From Sipunculus nudus (lineage: Eukaryota > Annelida > Sipuncula > Golfingiida > Sipunculidae), in assembly GCA_026874595.1 (NCBI GenBank), contig CM049316.1:49724695-49788694 (forward strand): DNA of 64,000 nucleotides, given 5' to 3'. Below, one piece after another: positions 12,216 to 24,977 of the stretch. A program made the position numbers and the translations under genes. The notes beneath the pieces are model-generated. The model searched no databases. It saw nothing but the letters and a program-made list of their open reading frames with translations, and had not been told where the DNA came from. Within the stretch, counting starts at the first letter, position 1; every line of letters begins with the position of its first letter.

Positions 12216-13298
12216 CTGCAACAAAAGATTTCTTATTTTATTAATCTCATGTGGAAGTATGTTGAATTGTTTACAGTGTTACAAAAAAAATAGCACTCAG
12301 CTGAAGGTCCCCACAAGGTAACTCTATATTATAACTGACAGTGCAACTCCTCCGTGGCCAGGCCACAGAAATGAGTGTCTTTCATCTTAAAAAGGGTGTA
12401 ATTTTCCTTATTTTAACATAAATCTTGAGGAATATGACATCTGAAATTTCTCTAAGGGCCTATCACAGAGCCATCTATCAGAAACTATGTTAACTGATGA
12501 ACTCGGCCTCTAGAAAACCCATCCCAGATTACCCAGTTCAAGTTGCACATTCAGATTGTGATTGTGTATTGTATCTTCAAGTATTGTGACAGATATCTAT
12601 CATGAGCCAATGTATTGCTACAGACATAATTGTTCACAACGTTGTTAAGTGGTACTGGAAGGGAAATAAACCACAAAAAATGAGAGAAAATGTGGTCAGC
12701 ACTACCTTATAAGATGCAGCTATCCTAGATATTTGTTGGTCTCGATCCCCAGATCCTTCCATTTTTGTATGACTTCACCAAATATGTACCATCTTTAGGT
12801 CATGGTTATTCTATGTAGTGGTAACAGTAAATGCTCTGCTGGCAGCAATTATATGGTAAAAATAAGGCCACTCTATATGGTAATGAGGGCCAAGAGGCAC
12901 AAACAGTACTCGCCATGTGTTTAACTGGGAAAATGTGGCCTCAGTGATACCCAAATGTCCCCAAACTTTGGCAAGAATCCCTTTTAACTTCAAAATACTT
13001 GCAAATAACAACCTGGATGTGACAGCTTCAACTGACTGTAATATACATGTATATATACCCACTGGGAACTTAGGAAACCCTCTTAAATGAGAGCATAGTG
13101 GACATGAGCTGAAGTAAAATAATACTCATTTTATTTATTAACTAAAATAAAATGCTGTATAAAATTAAAATTTTACATTTTCAAATGAATAAAAACTAAA
13201 TTTGAAAAGCATGTTAAAAAGGCAAATTATGTATACATTGTACTAAGTATAAAATGAAAATTGTGACCTTAAACCATTTAATTATGTGTTTAGGAAAA
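12216..13298. other. intron 10, mostly single-copy-looking
   Basis: No F-family termini, no tandem structure and no exon homology seen. One of the few intron stretches over 1 kb without obvious repeats. Confidence 0.5.
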
Positions 13299-14172
13299 AC
13301 AAGGGACCCATGGTTACTGTGCTCAGCTGAAGTTGACCTTGAAGGTAAAAATCTAAAATAATATCAATTGGGGATAATACTCTAAAAGGAAAAGGTAGTA
13401 AAGGCCATGGCTAGTTGACAATATTGGTTTGTATTGATGAGTAAGAATTTGATGCAAATAATATTAGTGACCTGACCATGTGTTTCCTTAATGTTGAAAC
13501 TGAAGCATGTGAGCAGTTTGTGAACAAATGATCTGTACTATTACCATGATCATAATTTGGCTTTTTTATGAACTGTTGACAGTTCAGTAGTTTACACATT
13601 AGTTCAATTGGATCTATTTTTTATAATATATATTATTAAATATATGTATTTTTTTATTTTATGAAATGTATACAGTTGAAATATAACTGATGTCCTCAGT
13701 CCACAGATGCAAGGACTTGGTGGTGGTGTGGGGGGGGGGGGGGGAGGGGGGGGGGGGTATGGGAGTTGCAACATCTTTGTATATTTATAGTGTATATACA
13801 TAGAATTTTCACTAAATTCAACAATGCTTACATGATAAAAAATTTCATTCACAATTACGTAATATTTACAAGAGGACAGACAGACTGGTAGACAAACAAA
13901 GCTGATAATATATGAAGTTTCAATCATTTCTTAATTTATTTCTTATATCAAATTTTTTAAAGTTTAACATCAGCCTTTCACTGAGCAGTCATCAGATAGG
14001 ATGGTAGCAGGAAAAGTAATTTATGCCATCGTGGCTAATGCTGGTGAACATATTTTTGCCACACACAATTTTTATTAGCCATTGGTGACATGCACGTGGC
14101 AAATGGCTAATAGAAACACAGCAAAGGACCACTGCTGTAACTCCACATAACTGAAAGTCAGTAGAGCAAATG
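13299..14172 (+). mobile_element. F1 element with internal poly-G, decayed 3' end
   Basis: Start ACAAGGGACCCATGG (palindrome damaged) and GTGCTCAGCTGA, then the body GAAGTTGACCTTGAAGGTAA shared with 15268, 18504, 46844 and 49418. A poly-G tract (13730-13757, one A interruption) sits inside. The 3' end is a decayed hairpin (GAAAGTCAGTAGAGCAAA). Confidence 0.6.
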
Positions 14173-14220
14173 AACACCAACCTGAGTGTTATGGGCTCAC
14201 AAACATTCAAACACACTAAC

Positions 14221-14425
14221 CTGACCAGCTGGTAAGTTTTTGTCATCTCCACACAGTCGCTGGACAAGCTGCATACAAAAATTGACCACCACAAAATTCA
14301 TCCCATTCTCCATAGCCTGTGCTAGGTGCAAGTCATACTGCTGCATCTGTACAAGCTGGGCACGGACCAGAACATCCACAGCCTCCAGGTTGTACTTGTA
14401 ATCTTGTCTACACTCAATCAAACAC
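14221..14425 (-). CDS. CNOT1: CNOT1 local exon 10
   Basis: 205 nt: one base that completes the split Arg codon, then 68 codons. It starts [20 protein letters not shown] and contains [20 protein letters not shown], a diagnostic CNOT1 block. The tail [13 protein letters not shown] is more divergent. The acceptor is TTATTTTGCAG and the donor GTTAGT. Joining to exon 9 is exact in phase. Confidence 0.96.
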
Positions 14426-14733
14426 CTGCAAAATAAAAAAATCAACTAGAAAATTTCCAGAGGACTGTATCCCCCACTAAACAGGGAATATGAGAAATGT
14501 GTACACACACATTCACACACACACCCTCACAGTCACAGAACTGACCGAAAACACTTGTGCAGACTTAACCAAAGAACCATACCTGCTGCCAATACAGAAA
14601 GTAACTTATTAGATGCACTTTCAATTATAATAAGGAGTAGGTCCCAGAAAAATTTTGGAGAAATACTGTTGTAGGTGAAACATGAAAATTTTGTATAAAA
14701 CAATTCATAACAAAAGTACCGCAAATGTGCACT
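14426..14733. other. intron 9, no recognised feature
   Basis: Short CA-rich stretch (ACACACATTCACACACACACC near 14503-14523) and AT-rich filler. No exon homology. Confidence 0.45.
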
Positions 14734-15267
14734 GCATTATACGCCTGTTGTGTATCTGGTGACCTCTGACCTCAATAGTTATGTGTGAATTTTTATGAGA
14801 ATGTAATTCCGGTGAGAAACTCTATTGCTAAATATGTTTATGGAGTTTGATGAAAATCCATAAGATTATTGCTAAGTCAGCAAGGTGCAACTAAAGTTGG
14901 GTGACATCTTTACTTTATCAAATATGAGTGGATTTTGCTGGAAATCGAAATTAGGCGAGATATAATATTGTTTAATATTTCTGTTGAGTGTGATCAAAAT
15001 CCATTGTATTCTGCGCAAGTTATCGTGGCGACATCACAAGTAGCCTTGTGACCTCTGACCTCATTAAATACGAGGGGATTTTGCCTATAATTGAACTTGG
15101 CTGATTTAATCTATTGTTAAGTAGTTATGGTGAGTTTCATGCAAAAATTCATCAAAGCTTGGTAATTTATTGCGGTGACACTAAAAGTTAACTGACAGAA
15201 GGATAGATAGATGGACTGAGGGACACCGGGTATACTATAATACGTCCCATCCTAGATGGGCGTGTAA
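14734..15267 (+). mobile_element. candidate F6 element (HINE-like plan)
   Basis: Starts near ATTATACGCC and ends near 15267 with GGGCGTGTAAACT. A GATA/GGAC-like run (~15196-15225) and a stem-loop (ACGTCCCATC CTA GATGGGCGT) precede the end. The first block and the end are partly inverted (ATTATACGCC against GGGCGTGTAA). Inside, GTGACCTCTGACCTCA occurs twice (~14759 and ~15050), suggesting a degenerate ~290-bp core repeat. Only one copy is visible, so boundaries are tentative. Confidence 0.4.
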
Positions 15268-15317
15268 ACTAGGGACCCATGGGTCACTGTGCTCAGCTGA
15301 AGTTGACCTTGAAGGTA
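15268..15317 (+). repeat. F1 5' end, interrupted
   Basis: ACTAGGGACCCATGGGTCAC and GTGCTCAGCTGA, followed by GTTGACCTTGAAGGTA, then broken by the start of an F2 element. Intact versions continue into AAAATCTAAAATAATATC (13340, 18553). Confidence 0.7.
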
Positions 15318-15466
15318 ACAAGGCCTACAGGCCTCATGTGAACCTGTGCAATGGGATTACACCGGGTATAATGCTTCAATGCTGGACCATTACTTTTCAA
15401 GAACATGTATAACAAGTATAAGAATAATGCAAGTACTAAACACTTCAAACAAGAAACAATTACAAA
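15318..15466 (+). repeat. F2 5' part nested in F1 and itself interrupted
   Basis: ACAAGGCCTACAGGCCT, a slightly changed subTIR (GTGAACCTGTG), then the F2 stretch TAATGCTTCAATGCTGGACC. It is cut at AACAATTACAAA by a new F1 start, whereas other F2 copies continue (43820, 55080). Confidence 0.7.
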
Positions 15467-16667
15467 ACAAGTGACCCAGGGGTCATGACGCTCAGCTGAC
15501 CAGGAAGACATTGACAAAAGTAATTTTATCATCTGAATGTCAAATTTGAATGAAATACTTTTTAAAAATTTGACCTTTTGTATAAAATCATCCAATATTC
15601 ATTGGGGTACTATGGAGCTCTGTAGCACGAAGGATATGGGTAACAGACACCTATTTTCAAGGTTTACAAGATGACTTTTCAGGGGTCTCCCAGCATGTCA
15701 AAAAATAAAATTCTAGGTCCAGTTATTATGATTTGTGCCCTGTTAACAAATCCAAATGTTTATTCTGGGGGGTATTTCAAAGCCGCACAGGATGAAGGAT
15801 ATGGGTAACAGAGATGTAATTTCAGGTGCACAAGGAGACTTTTCAGGGGCCTCCCAGCATATCAAGAAAGGAGATTCTAGGTCAAGTCATTATAATTTGT
15901 GCTCTGTTAATAGATGACCAAATCTTTATTCTGGGGAGTACTTCAGAGCCCCAGAGCATGAAGGATATGGGTAACAGGGACCTTATTTCGGGTTTCCATG
16001 TAGACCTTTTATGGGCTTCCCTGGAGGTGAGGACAGAAGATTCTAGGTCCAGTCATTATGATTTGTGCCCTGTTAATATATGACCAAATCTTTATTCTGG
16101 GGGGTACTTCAGAGCCCCATAGCCCACAGAATATGGGTAACAGGGACCTTATTTCGGGTTTCCATGTAGACCTTTTATGGGCTTCCCTGGAGGTGAGGAC
16201 AGAAGATTCTAGGTCCAGTCATTATGATTTGTGCCCTGTTTACAGATGACCAAATGTTTAAAGATCACAAAAGTAGAGAAAAAAAATCGTAAAAAATAAA
16301 AAAAAATATAGGTGGCGCCACCAATCTCCAGAAATTGATGGAACACTCCATGATCAATATCCATGCAAAGAATCATGGTGATTAATGCATTAGTTGTTCA
16401 GATACTTGAGCTTTTGTATTAAATTTTGCATTATTCTGGGGGGTACTTCAGAACCCCATAGCTCAAAGAATATAGGTCACAGTGACCTAATTTCAGGTTT
16501 ACAAGGAGAATTTCCATAGACCTCCCAGGATTTCAAGTAAGAAGATTCCCGGTCTAGCGATTACGATTTGTGCCCTGTTAACAGACAGACGCCTGGATGG
16601 CCGGACGGACGACAGACAAAAGGTGATCCCTACAGCTCAGATGACTTTCAGTCAGCTGAGCTAAAAA
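15467..16667 (+). mobile_element. F1 element, full length, with 165-bp tandem cores
   Basis: Start ACAAGTGACCCAGGGGTC then GCTCAGCTGA; end microsatellite (~16580-16615), hairpin and A-run at 16667. The core landmark ATGGGTAACAG recurs about every 166 bp (15633, 15798, 15964 and ~16130), half the ~340-bp period of other F1 arrays. Two neighbouring units are almost identical and encode the same short spurious frame. Confidence 0.75.
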
Positions 16668-18127
16668 TTGAAAAAATACAGGTGGCGCCACCAGAATGCA
16701 GAAACTGATGAAACATTTCATGATCAATATCCATGCAAAGATTCATGGTGATCAATATAATAATTGTTCAGATACTTGAGCTTTTGTATCAAATTTTCCA
16801 TTATTCTGGGGGGTACTTCGGAGCCCAATAGCTCAGAGGTTATGGGTAACAGAGACCTAATTTCAAGTTTTTAAGGAAACTTTTCATGGGCCTCTCAGCA
16901 TGTCAAGAGAGAAGATTCTAGGTCCAGTTGTTACGATTTGTGCCATGTTAACAGATGACCGCATCTTATGAGGTCTCAAAAATAGAGAAAAAAATTGTAA
17001 AAATAAAAAAAATACAGGTGGCGCAACCATACTGCAGAAACTGATGACACATTCCATGATCAATATCCATGCAAAGAATCATGGTGATCACTGCAATAGT
17101 TGTTTAGATACTTGAGCTTTTGTATCAAATTGTCCATTATTCTGAGGGATACTTCAGATGACTTACAGTCAGCTGAGCTAAAAACACTTAATGGTCAATA
17201 TCCATGCAAAGAATCATGATGATCTCCGTATTAGTTGTTCAGATACTTCAGCTTTTGTATCAAATTGTCCATTATTCTGAGGGATACTTAAGAGTCCTAT
17301 AGGATATGGGTAACAGAGACCTAATTTCAAGTTTCCACAGGCACTCTTCATGGGCCTCCTTGCATGACAAGAATGAAGTTTCTAGGTCCAGTTGTTGCAA
17401 TTTGTACCCTCTTGATAGATAACATAGGTGGCGCCACCAGTCTGCAGGAACTGATGGAACATCTCATAATCAATATGTATGCCAAAAATCATGACCATCA
17501 GTGATGTAGTTATTGAGATATTGAAGTTTTTGTATGAAATTTTTGACTACTCGGGGGGGGGGGGGGGGGGGTAGTTTGGGGCCCCATAGCTGGAAGGATA
17601 TGGGTAACAGAGACCTAATTTCTGGTTTCCATGGAGACTTTTCATAGGTCTCTCAGTGTGTCGAGAATGAAGATTCTAAGTCAAGTCATTACGATTTGTG
17701 CCTTGTTAACAGATGTTCACATTTTGAAAGGTCTTAAAAATAGAGAAAAAAATTCGTAAAAAATCGAAAAAAATACAGGTGGCGCCACCAGTCTTCAGGA
17801 ACTGATGGAACTTCTCATGATCAATATGTATGCCAAAAATCATGACCATCAGTCAAGTAGTTAATGAGATATTGAAGTTTTTGTATGAAATTTTGGACTT
17901 TTCTGGGGGGTACTTTGGGGCCCCATAGCTCGAAGGATATGGGTAACAGAGACCTTATTTCTGGTTTCCAAGGAGATTTTTCATGGACCTCCCAGGATGT
18001 CAAGTAAGAAGATTCCAGTTCTAGCGGTTACGATTTATGCCTGGTTAACGGACAGACGGACAGACAGACAGACGGACAAAGAGTGATCGCTATAGCTCAG
18101 ATGACTTTCAGTCAGCTGAGCTAAAAA
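16668..18127 (+). repeat. F1 core array with two further 3' ends
   Basis: Continues with ~340-bp core units (GGTGGCGCCACC near 16681 and 17779). Complete or partial F1 hairpin ends occur at 17184 and 18127. A 19-bp poly-G tract lies at 17553-17571. No separate F1 start, so this looks like serial insertion or unequal exchange between elements. Confidence 0.65.
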
Positions 18128-18212
18128 CAGAACTACAGATGGATACATTATGCAAGATTTCAGGCTGAGACACCAATCCACCACTGAGAAAGAAGTGCAT
18201 AAAAATTCTATA

Positions 18213-18503
18213 ACAAGAGACCCAGGGGTTAGATGCTCAGCTGTCTAGGAAGACATTCACAAAAGGAATTTATCATCCAAATGCCAAATTTTGTAGGTGG
18301 TATCAAAATTCAACTAAAGCATAGCTCAGAGGATATGGGTAACAGAGACCTTATTTCAGGTATTCAAGGAGATTTTCCTTTGACCTCCCTGGATGTCAAG
18401 TTAGAAGATTCTAGGTGCAATGGTAATGTTTGTGCCCTGTTAACAGGTGACCACATCATTGAAGGTCTCAAAAACAGAGTAAAAATTGTGTAAAAATTTA
18501 AAA
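18213..18503 (+). repeat. F1 5' fragment
   Basis: Start ACAAGAGACCCAGGGGTTAG and ATGCTCAGCTG, one shortened core, then interrupted by the next F1 start at 18504. Confidence 0.6.
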
Positions 18504-20359
18504 ACAAGGGACCTATGGGTCACTGTGCTCAGCTGAAGTTTACCTTGAAGGTAAAATCTAAAATAATATCAAATGGAGATAAAGTGTAAGAGGAAGAGGT
18601 AATAAAGGCCATTGTTTGTTTTATGATTGGTTTATATTGATGTGCAAGAAATTTTGGCAAATAATATTTTGTGACCTGACCATGTGTTTCCTAATGTTGA
18701 AACTGAAGCATGTGAGCAGTTTGTGAACAAATAATCTGTACTATTACCATGATCATTAGTTGGCTTTTTGATTAACTGTTGACATTTCAGTAGTTTACAC
18801 ATTTGTTCAATTGAATCTATTTTTGATAATATATATTATTAAATATATGTATTTTTTTATTTTATGAAATGTATACAGTTGAAATATACACAGTCCACAG
18901 ATGAAAGGACTTTGTGGTGGGGGGGGGGGGGGGGGGTGGAATGGTGGGAGTTACAATATATCTGTATTATTATTATAGTGTATATACATAGGATTTTCAC
19001 TTAATTCATTAATGCTTACAGTATAAAAGAGTTCATTCAAAATAACTTATTACTTAAAAAAGGACAGACAGACTGGTAGACAAACAAAGCTCATAATATA
19101 TGAAGTTTCAATTGTTTCCTAATTTTTTATTATACCAAATTTTTTAAAAGTTTTACATCTGCAATAATACACAACTAAATATATAATTTGCTTTCAAATT
19201 TCTGACTTAAACAGCTGAATTCCAAACACAGCATATGAAAGTTATTTCAACAGTGCTTATAGGAAAAAATTCATAATTAATATATATTAAATGATAACGG
19301 AGAGATGATGGACAGAGCTGATCACTTTATGTTCCATTCTCCTAAGGCAAGAATATGTTTCAATAGAATCTTAATTTTTTCTAATCCTATTATTTTTTTA
19401 ATTAAATAAATTTTACACATTTGCAATAAAAACTAATGTCCCAGTGCACAGGAATCAATGGCAGTGGGGGGGGGGGGGGGGAGATGGTGGGATTAACAAT
19501 GTTTCTGCACACACATACAGGGCAAACAAAGCCTGATCTCTAATTCTGCTGAGGCAGCAAATAATTAACAAATGTTTGTGTTAGATCCTCATTTATTTAT
19601 CACATCAATTTTTATTATAAGATTATATTTCTATACATTTCCAATATGACATATATATCTGAATATGAAAGTTGATTCAAAATTCTAAATTGCATCATCA
19701 TAAGTCTCAATCTTGTCAGACAACACTACATCATGCATACAAATGTTTATTTATTTTTTTACCACGAAAATAAATTTGCAAAACAATATCTAAATATAAT
19801 ACTTGATTCAGATTTTACAATTTTAAATTGTGCCTTTATTTATCCATAATTTGCTTCCTATTTTATAAACTTAAGCATACTGATGGGTTTAATTATATTT
19901 GTTAAAACCATTCAAAAGAAAATTGATTTCCTTAAAAATGCTACATTAACACAACATGACATGTTCTGGATTACACCTCAAATTACTTTTTCAAGGAAAG
20001 TTTTTGTATATTGGAGTGGAAACAGTAACAATTACTGCATAACACTTGGTGGGTCAGGTTTCCTGTAGGGGGGGGGGGGGGGGGTTGGGGTGTTGATATG
20101 AGAATAACTGTACACCTGTCACAGCAGGGGATCTCCCCCAGTGACTGTAACAAATCAAAAACCCTTGCATTGCTGACTTCCAGTGACCTGGAGTGGGACC
20201 CTGCATCTTGACAAAGCAACTGACTACAATAGTCTCAAGAAAAAAATCAATAACTTGCCAAATTTTCAAGCTTTTATTTTCAAATTTCAGATTTAAACAA
20301 ATAAAATACTTATGTTTAAATGCTGTGAAAAATTAAATCAATAGTACTTAAATAGGAAA
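18504..20359 (+). mobile_element. F1 element, poly-G body, interrupted by F2
   Basis: Start ACAAGGGACCTATGGGTCAC and the same body as 13299, including poly-G at ~18917-18936. Two more poly-G tracts follow at ~19466-19481 and 20068-20084, each after a T/C-rich block, suggesting three diverged copies of a ~570-bp module. An F2 element begins at 20360. Confidence 0.6.
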
Positions 20360-21990
20360 ACAAGGCCTACAGGCCTAATGCGAACCTGTGGAGAGTTTAG
20401 GAGTATGAATGGAGGTTTATTTTTAAAATTTAATATTGATCCTCCTAAGTCCTGCTTATCTACCTTAGTCATTATGATTTCAGCAAAATGGACGTTTCTG
20501 ACCTGCAAGTTTCTGACTAGGACATTTTAAAACCAGAATATGGGTAGTCGACAAGCCACTATGTGTATCCACAGAAATCAGAGTGGGACAGGTGAAGTGA
20601 GGCATGGATTAAGTGGCAAGGGGAATAGACCGTGGTGTGTTGCATATTAGCATGGATGTCTGCAGCTTAAACGTGAATGTAGGTGGTGCCAGCTGTCATA
20701 AAATCGAGAAAATTGTCCAGGATGTATAAACCTGCAAAATTTCAGGTGGATAAGTCAAACCACTGCTGAGATATGAGTGATTTTATCCCAAGGCAGATCA
20801 ACAGATGGATGCTGTGCATAAGTGGTTGCAGGTGGCACTACAAGTTTTGCCTATAATGAAGAGCTATGTGAGATCTATACACATGCAAAATTTTGGCCTA
20901 ATCGGTCAAATGGTTCCCAAGATATGAGCTTGGATGTCTGCAGAGTAAATGTGAATGTAGGTGGCGACACCTGTCATAAAATCGAGAAAGCTGTCAAGGA
21001 TGTAAAATACCTGCAAAATTTCAGGTGGATAAGTCAAACCACTGCTGAGATATGAGTGATTTTAAACTAAGGCAGATAAACAGGTGGATGCTGTGCATAA
21101 ATGGTTGCAGGTGGCACCACCAGTTTTGCCTATGATGAAGAGCTATGTGAGATCTATACACATGCAAAATTTTGGCCTAATTTTGGCCTAATCTGTCAAA
21201 CGGATTCCGAGATATGAGCTTGGATGTCTGCAGAGTAAATGTGAATGTAGGTGGCGACACCTGTCATAAAATCAAGAAACCTTCCCAGGATGTATAAAAC
21301 TGCAAAATTTCAGGTGGATAAGTCAAACCACTGCTAAGATACGAGTGATTTTATCCAAAGGCAGATGAACAGATGGATGCTGTGCATAAGTGGTTGCAGG
21401 TGGCACCACCAGTTTTGCCTATGATTAAGAGCTAAGTGAGATCTAGACACATGCAAAATTTTGGCCCTATCGGTCAAATGGTTCCCGAGATATGAGCTTG
21501 GATGTCTGCAGAGTAAATGTGAATGTAGGTGGCGCCACCTGTCATAAAATCGAGAAAGCTGTCCAGGAAGTATAAACCTGCAAAATTTCAGGTGGATAAG
21601 TCAAACAACTGCTGAGATATGAGTAATATTATCCCAAGGCAGATGAACAGATGGACGCTGTGCAAAAATGGTTGCAGGTGGCGCCACCATTTTTATTGTA
21701 TGTTATAAAGCTATCAAAGGGCTACATTTGTGCAAAATTTTTAGCCTGATCGGTCAAACGGTTTCCCGCGATATGTGGGTTTATGTGTGGAAACAGATGC
21801 ACAAATGGACACTGGGCAGCAAGGAAAGGTCAGATGTCAATCAAAAATGAAGGCGCAGCAGTTCACATGTGACCTGATGATAAACCCGATTTGCTTAAAA
21901 TGCAACCCAAGTTTTTTCAAACAGTTGAAAGATATAGTTCCAATAATCTGGGAATTCTGCATCTAAACATTGTATCCAGACGTCTAGACG

Positions 21991-22021
<31 letters not shown>

Positions 22022-22795
22022 AGCCAGGTCAGTTGCCATGGTGATGTCTGGACCCCACCTGTTTGTACTGAGTGACCTCTTGACTTGGCTGCATGAAGTC
22101 AAATCTGTTTTCAAATACAGAAAGCCTTTTTCAATTGGCTACAATGCTTTTTTAAAACTGTATTTACCCAATCTATTCTTATAAAACTGTCAGAACCCTA
22201 CCATAGAATTATTCTTGTACAGTTTAAACCAATCAGCTGAACAGTTTCATCATAAATCAGTGTATGAGCTAGAAGAGTTTAAAATTACATTTTCGCTTGT
22301 AAAAACACATGTAGGTGGCGCCACCAATACCTCAAAATCAGATATGACATATGTGACAAACATTGGTATAAAATTTGGTGATTATAGCTCTAGCCGTTTC
22401 TGAGATTTTAATTTTAGTGTGCTTTTTTGGACAGATGACCAAGTTCAACCTCCTGTAACTTGGCCAAAAATCTCCGAACTGGAACCATTCGAACAAACTT
22501 GAGAGAGATTGTTCCAGAGATCATTTCTGTGAAATATTGGACAATTTGGCTGGACAGTTTCAGAGAAGAAGATTTTTAAAGGTTTTTAAGCTTTTTCTCT
22601 ATAAAATCTAAATTAATGCAGATACCCAATAATAAGCTCCAGGCCACCAAGTTTCACGTGACGAATTCTTACATGTAATTTGGAGCTGCTAGCTCCGACA
22701 GTTTCTGACTTACAGCCATGGACTGCGGAAAGCCAGCCCTGGACGGCGGACGGACGACGCTGCGCCATCGCATAAGCTCACAGGTTCGCTAAAAA
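20360..22795 (+). mobile_element. F2 element, full length (2.4 kb)
   Basis: Start ACAAGGCCTACAGGCCT, then GCGAACCTGTG; end CACAGGTTCGC plus TAAAAA. The body holds about four tandem ~290-bp cores (GAATGTAGGTGGCG... near 20677, 20956, 21246 and 21526). Where other copies have a GTCTAGAC cluster, this one has 30 C in a row (21991-22020). The 3' third matches 41840-42398 closely. Confidence 0.82.
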
Positions 22796-23043
22796 TGCAT
22801 TATGTTTGAGCCCATATCTTTTTAAACTGATATAATACAGACCTTATTTCTGGCATGTACATAGGAACTATATAGAGGAATATTTATGGTAAATATGAGG
22901 AAAAACAGATGAGTGGTTTTGATATTAGGCAGTCCTGAAGTGTGAAAATAGGCTTTTAATAAAAAATTGAGGTTTTTTCTTAATTTCTGAAAGGAACAAA
23001 GTCGCAAAGACCCAGTTTTCAGCTTTGTAGGAGATCTTGGGGA
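22796..23043 (+). repeat. F1 internal fragment
   Basis: GCATTATGTTTGAGCCCATA through CAGTTTTCAGC...GGAGATCTTGGGG, typical of the long F1 body (compare 6440-6680), truncated on both sides. Confidence 0.6.
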
Positions 23044-24460
23044 AAAATTTTTTGTACAAATGTAGCCCTTGGATAGCTTTATAACATACACAAAAAGTGG
23101 TGGCGCCACCTGCAACCATGTTTGCACAGTGTCCATCTGTTTGTTTGCCTTGGGTTAAAATAACTCATATCTCTGCAGTGATTTGACTATTTCACCTGAA
23201 ATTCGGCATGCGTATACATCCTGGATAGCTATCTTGATTTTATGACAGGTGGTGCCATCTACATTCACGTTCACGCTGCAGACATCCTTGCTTATATTTC
23301 CGGACTGGTCTGACGTATCTTCCTGAAAACTTGCATGTGTATAGATCTCACATAGCTCTTTATCATACACAAACCATTTTTGCACAGCGTCCATCTGTTT
23401 GTCTACCGTGGGATAAAATCACTCATATCTCATATCAAAATATAAAATTTTGCGGGTTTATACATCCTGGACAGCTTTCTTGATTTTATGACAGGTGGGG
23501 CCACCTACATTCTAGTTTACGCTGCAGACATCCAAGCTCACATCTCGGGAAACATTTGACCGATTGGGCCAAAATTTTGCATGTGTATAGATCTCACATA
23601 GCTCTTTATTATAAGCAAAACTGGTGGCACCACCTGTAACAATGTTTGCACAGCATCCGTCTGTTTGTCTGCCGTAGAATAAAATCACTCATATCTCATA
23701 TCAAAATATAAAATTTTGCAGGTTTATACATCCTGGACAGCTTTCTTGATTTTATGACAGATGGCGCAAACTACATTCTAGTTTATGCTGCAGACATCCA
23801 AGCTCATATCTCGGGAACTGTTTGACCGATTGGGCCAAAATTTTGCTTGTGTATAGATCTCACATAGCTCTTTATCATATACATAACTGGAGGGACCACC
23901 AACAACCATTTTTGCACAGCGTCCATCTGTTTGGCTGCTGTGGGCTAAAATCACTCATATCTCAGTAGTGGTTTGACTTAACTGCATAAAATTTGCGTGT
24001 TTATACATCCTGAATAGCTTTCTCGATTTTTTTTGGCAGGTGGCGCCACCTACATTTATGTTAATGCTGCAGACATTCAGGCTTATATCTCAGAACTGGT
24101 TGGACATATCCCCTGAAATTTTGCATGAGTATAGAACTCACATAGCTCTTAATCATACACAAAATTGGTGGCGCCACCTGCCACCATTTTTGTACAAGTC
24201 CTTCTGTTTGTCTGCTGTGGGGTAAAATCACTCATGTACATGAAGTGTTTTGACTTATCTGCCTAAAATTTTGTATATGTATACATCTTGGATAGCTTTC
24301 TGGATTTTGTGGTAGGTGGCGCAACCTACATACACATTTCGGCAAATATGCAACACACCTCACTCTATTTCCCCTTGCCACTCAAACCATGCCTCACTTC
24401 ACCCGTTCCCTTCTGATTTTGGTGGATACACATAGTCGCTTGTCCTCTACCCGTATTCTT
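23044..24460 (-). repeat. F2 cores in reverse orientation
   Basis: The only clear F2 stretch in the opposite orientation. Its reverse complement gives the same order of blocks (GGCAAGGGGAAATAGAGTGAG, GGTGGCGCCACC, ATAAAATC, GATATGAGTGATTTTA). About four ~290-bp cores. Neither F2 terminus is present. Confidence 0.65.
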
Positions 24461-24694
24461 GTTCTGGAGGTAGTTTCGAATCCCATAGCTCAAAGGATAT
24501 AGGTAACAGAGACCTAATTTCAGATTTCCAAGGAGATTTTTCATGGATCTCCCAGGATGGCAAGTTCAAGATTCTAGATCCAGCGGTTATGATTTGTGTC
24601 TGGTTAATGGATGGACAGACAGACAAGACAGACAGACAACAGACAAAGAGTGATCGCTATAGCTCAAGATGCCTTTCAGTCAGCTGAGCTAAAA
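24461..24694 (+). repeat. F1 fragment, 3' end
   Basis: Last part of an F1 core (CATAGCTCAAAGGATATAGGTAACAG), a GACA microsatellite (~24612-24645) and a slightly altered hairpin end (CAGTCAGCTGAGCTAAAA). Confidence 0.65.
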
Positions 24695-24977
24695 CTTAAG
24701 AAAAACATCCTAAAAATAATTTTATTTCATATATATAAGGGTAGGCTTTTGTCCAAGTCTGCACTTTTAGGGATGGGCTTTGGTCAGGGTGGGCTTTGGT
24801 CTGTCACCTGCTTAAACCACAGTATCTCCCAATTTATATGTCAGGGAATTTAACTATATACTCATTCTTGTCCCAGCTATGAACTGAATGATCCTTGTCA
24901 GAACTTCAGTATCATATTGATCCTCTTGCACTTGTGGTGAAGCTGTTTCATTGAGTGGCTTGACATATGGAGCTTAC

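Noticed and set aside
13604-13927. 107-codon minus frame with a poly-Pro run
   Set aside because: The prolines come from the poly-G tract; the rest is AT-rich repeat sequence.
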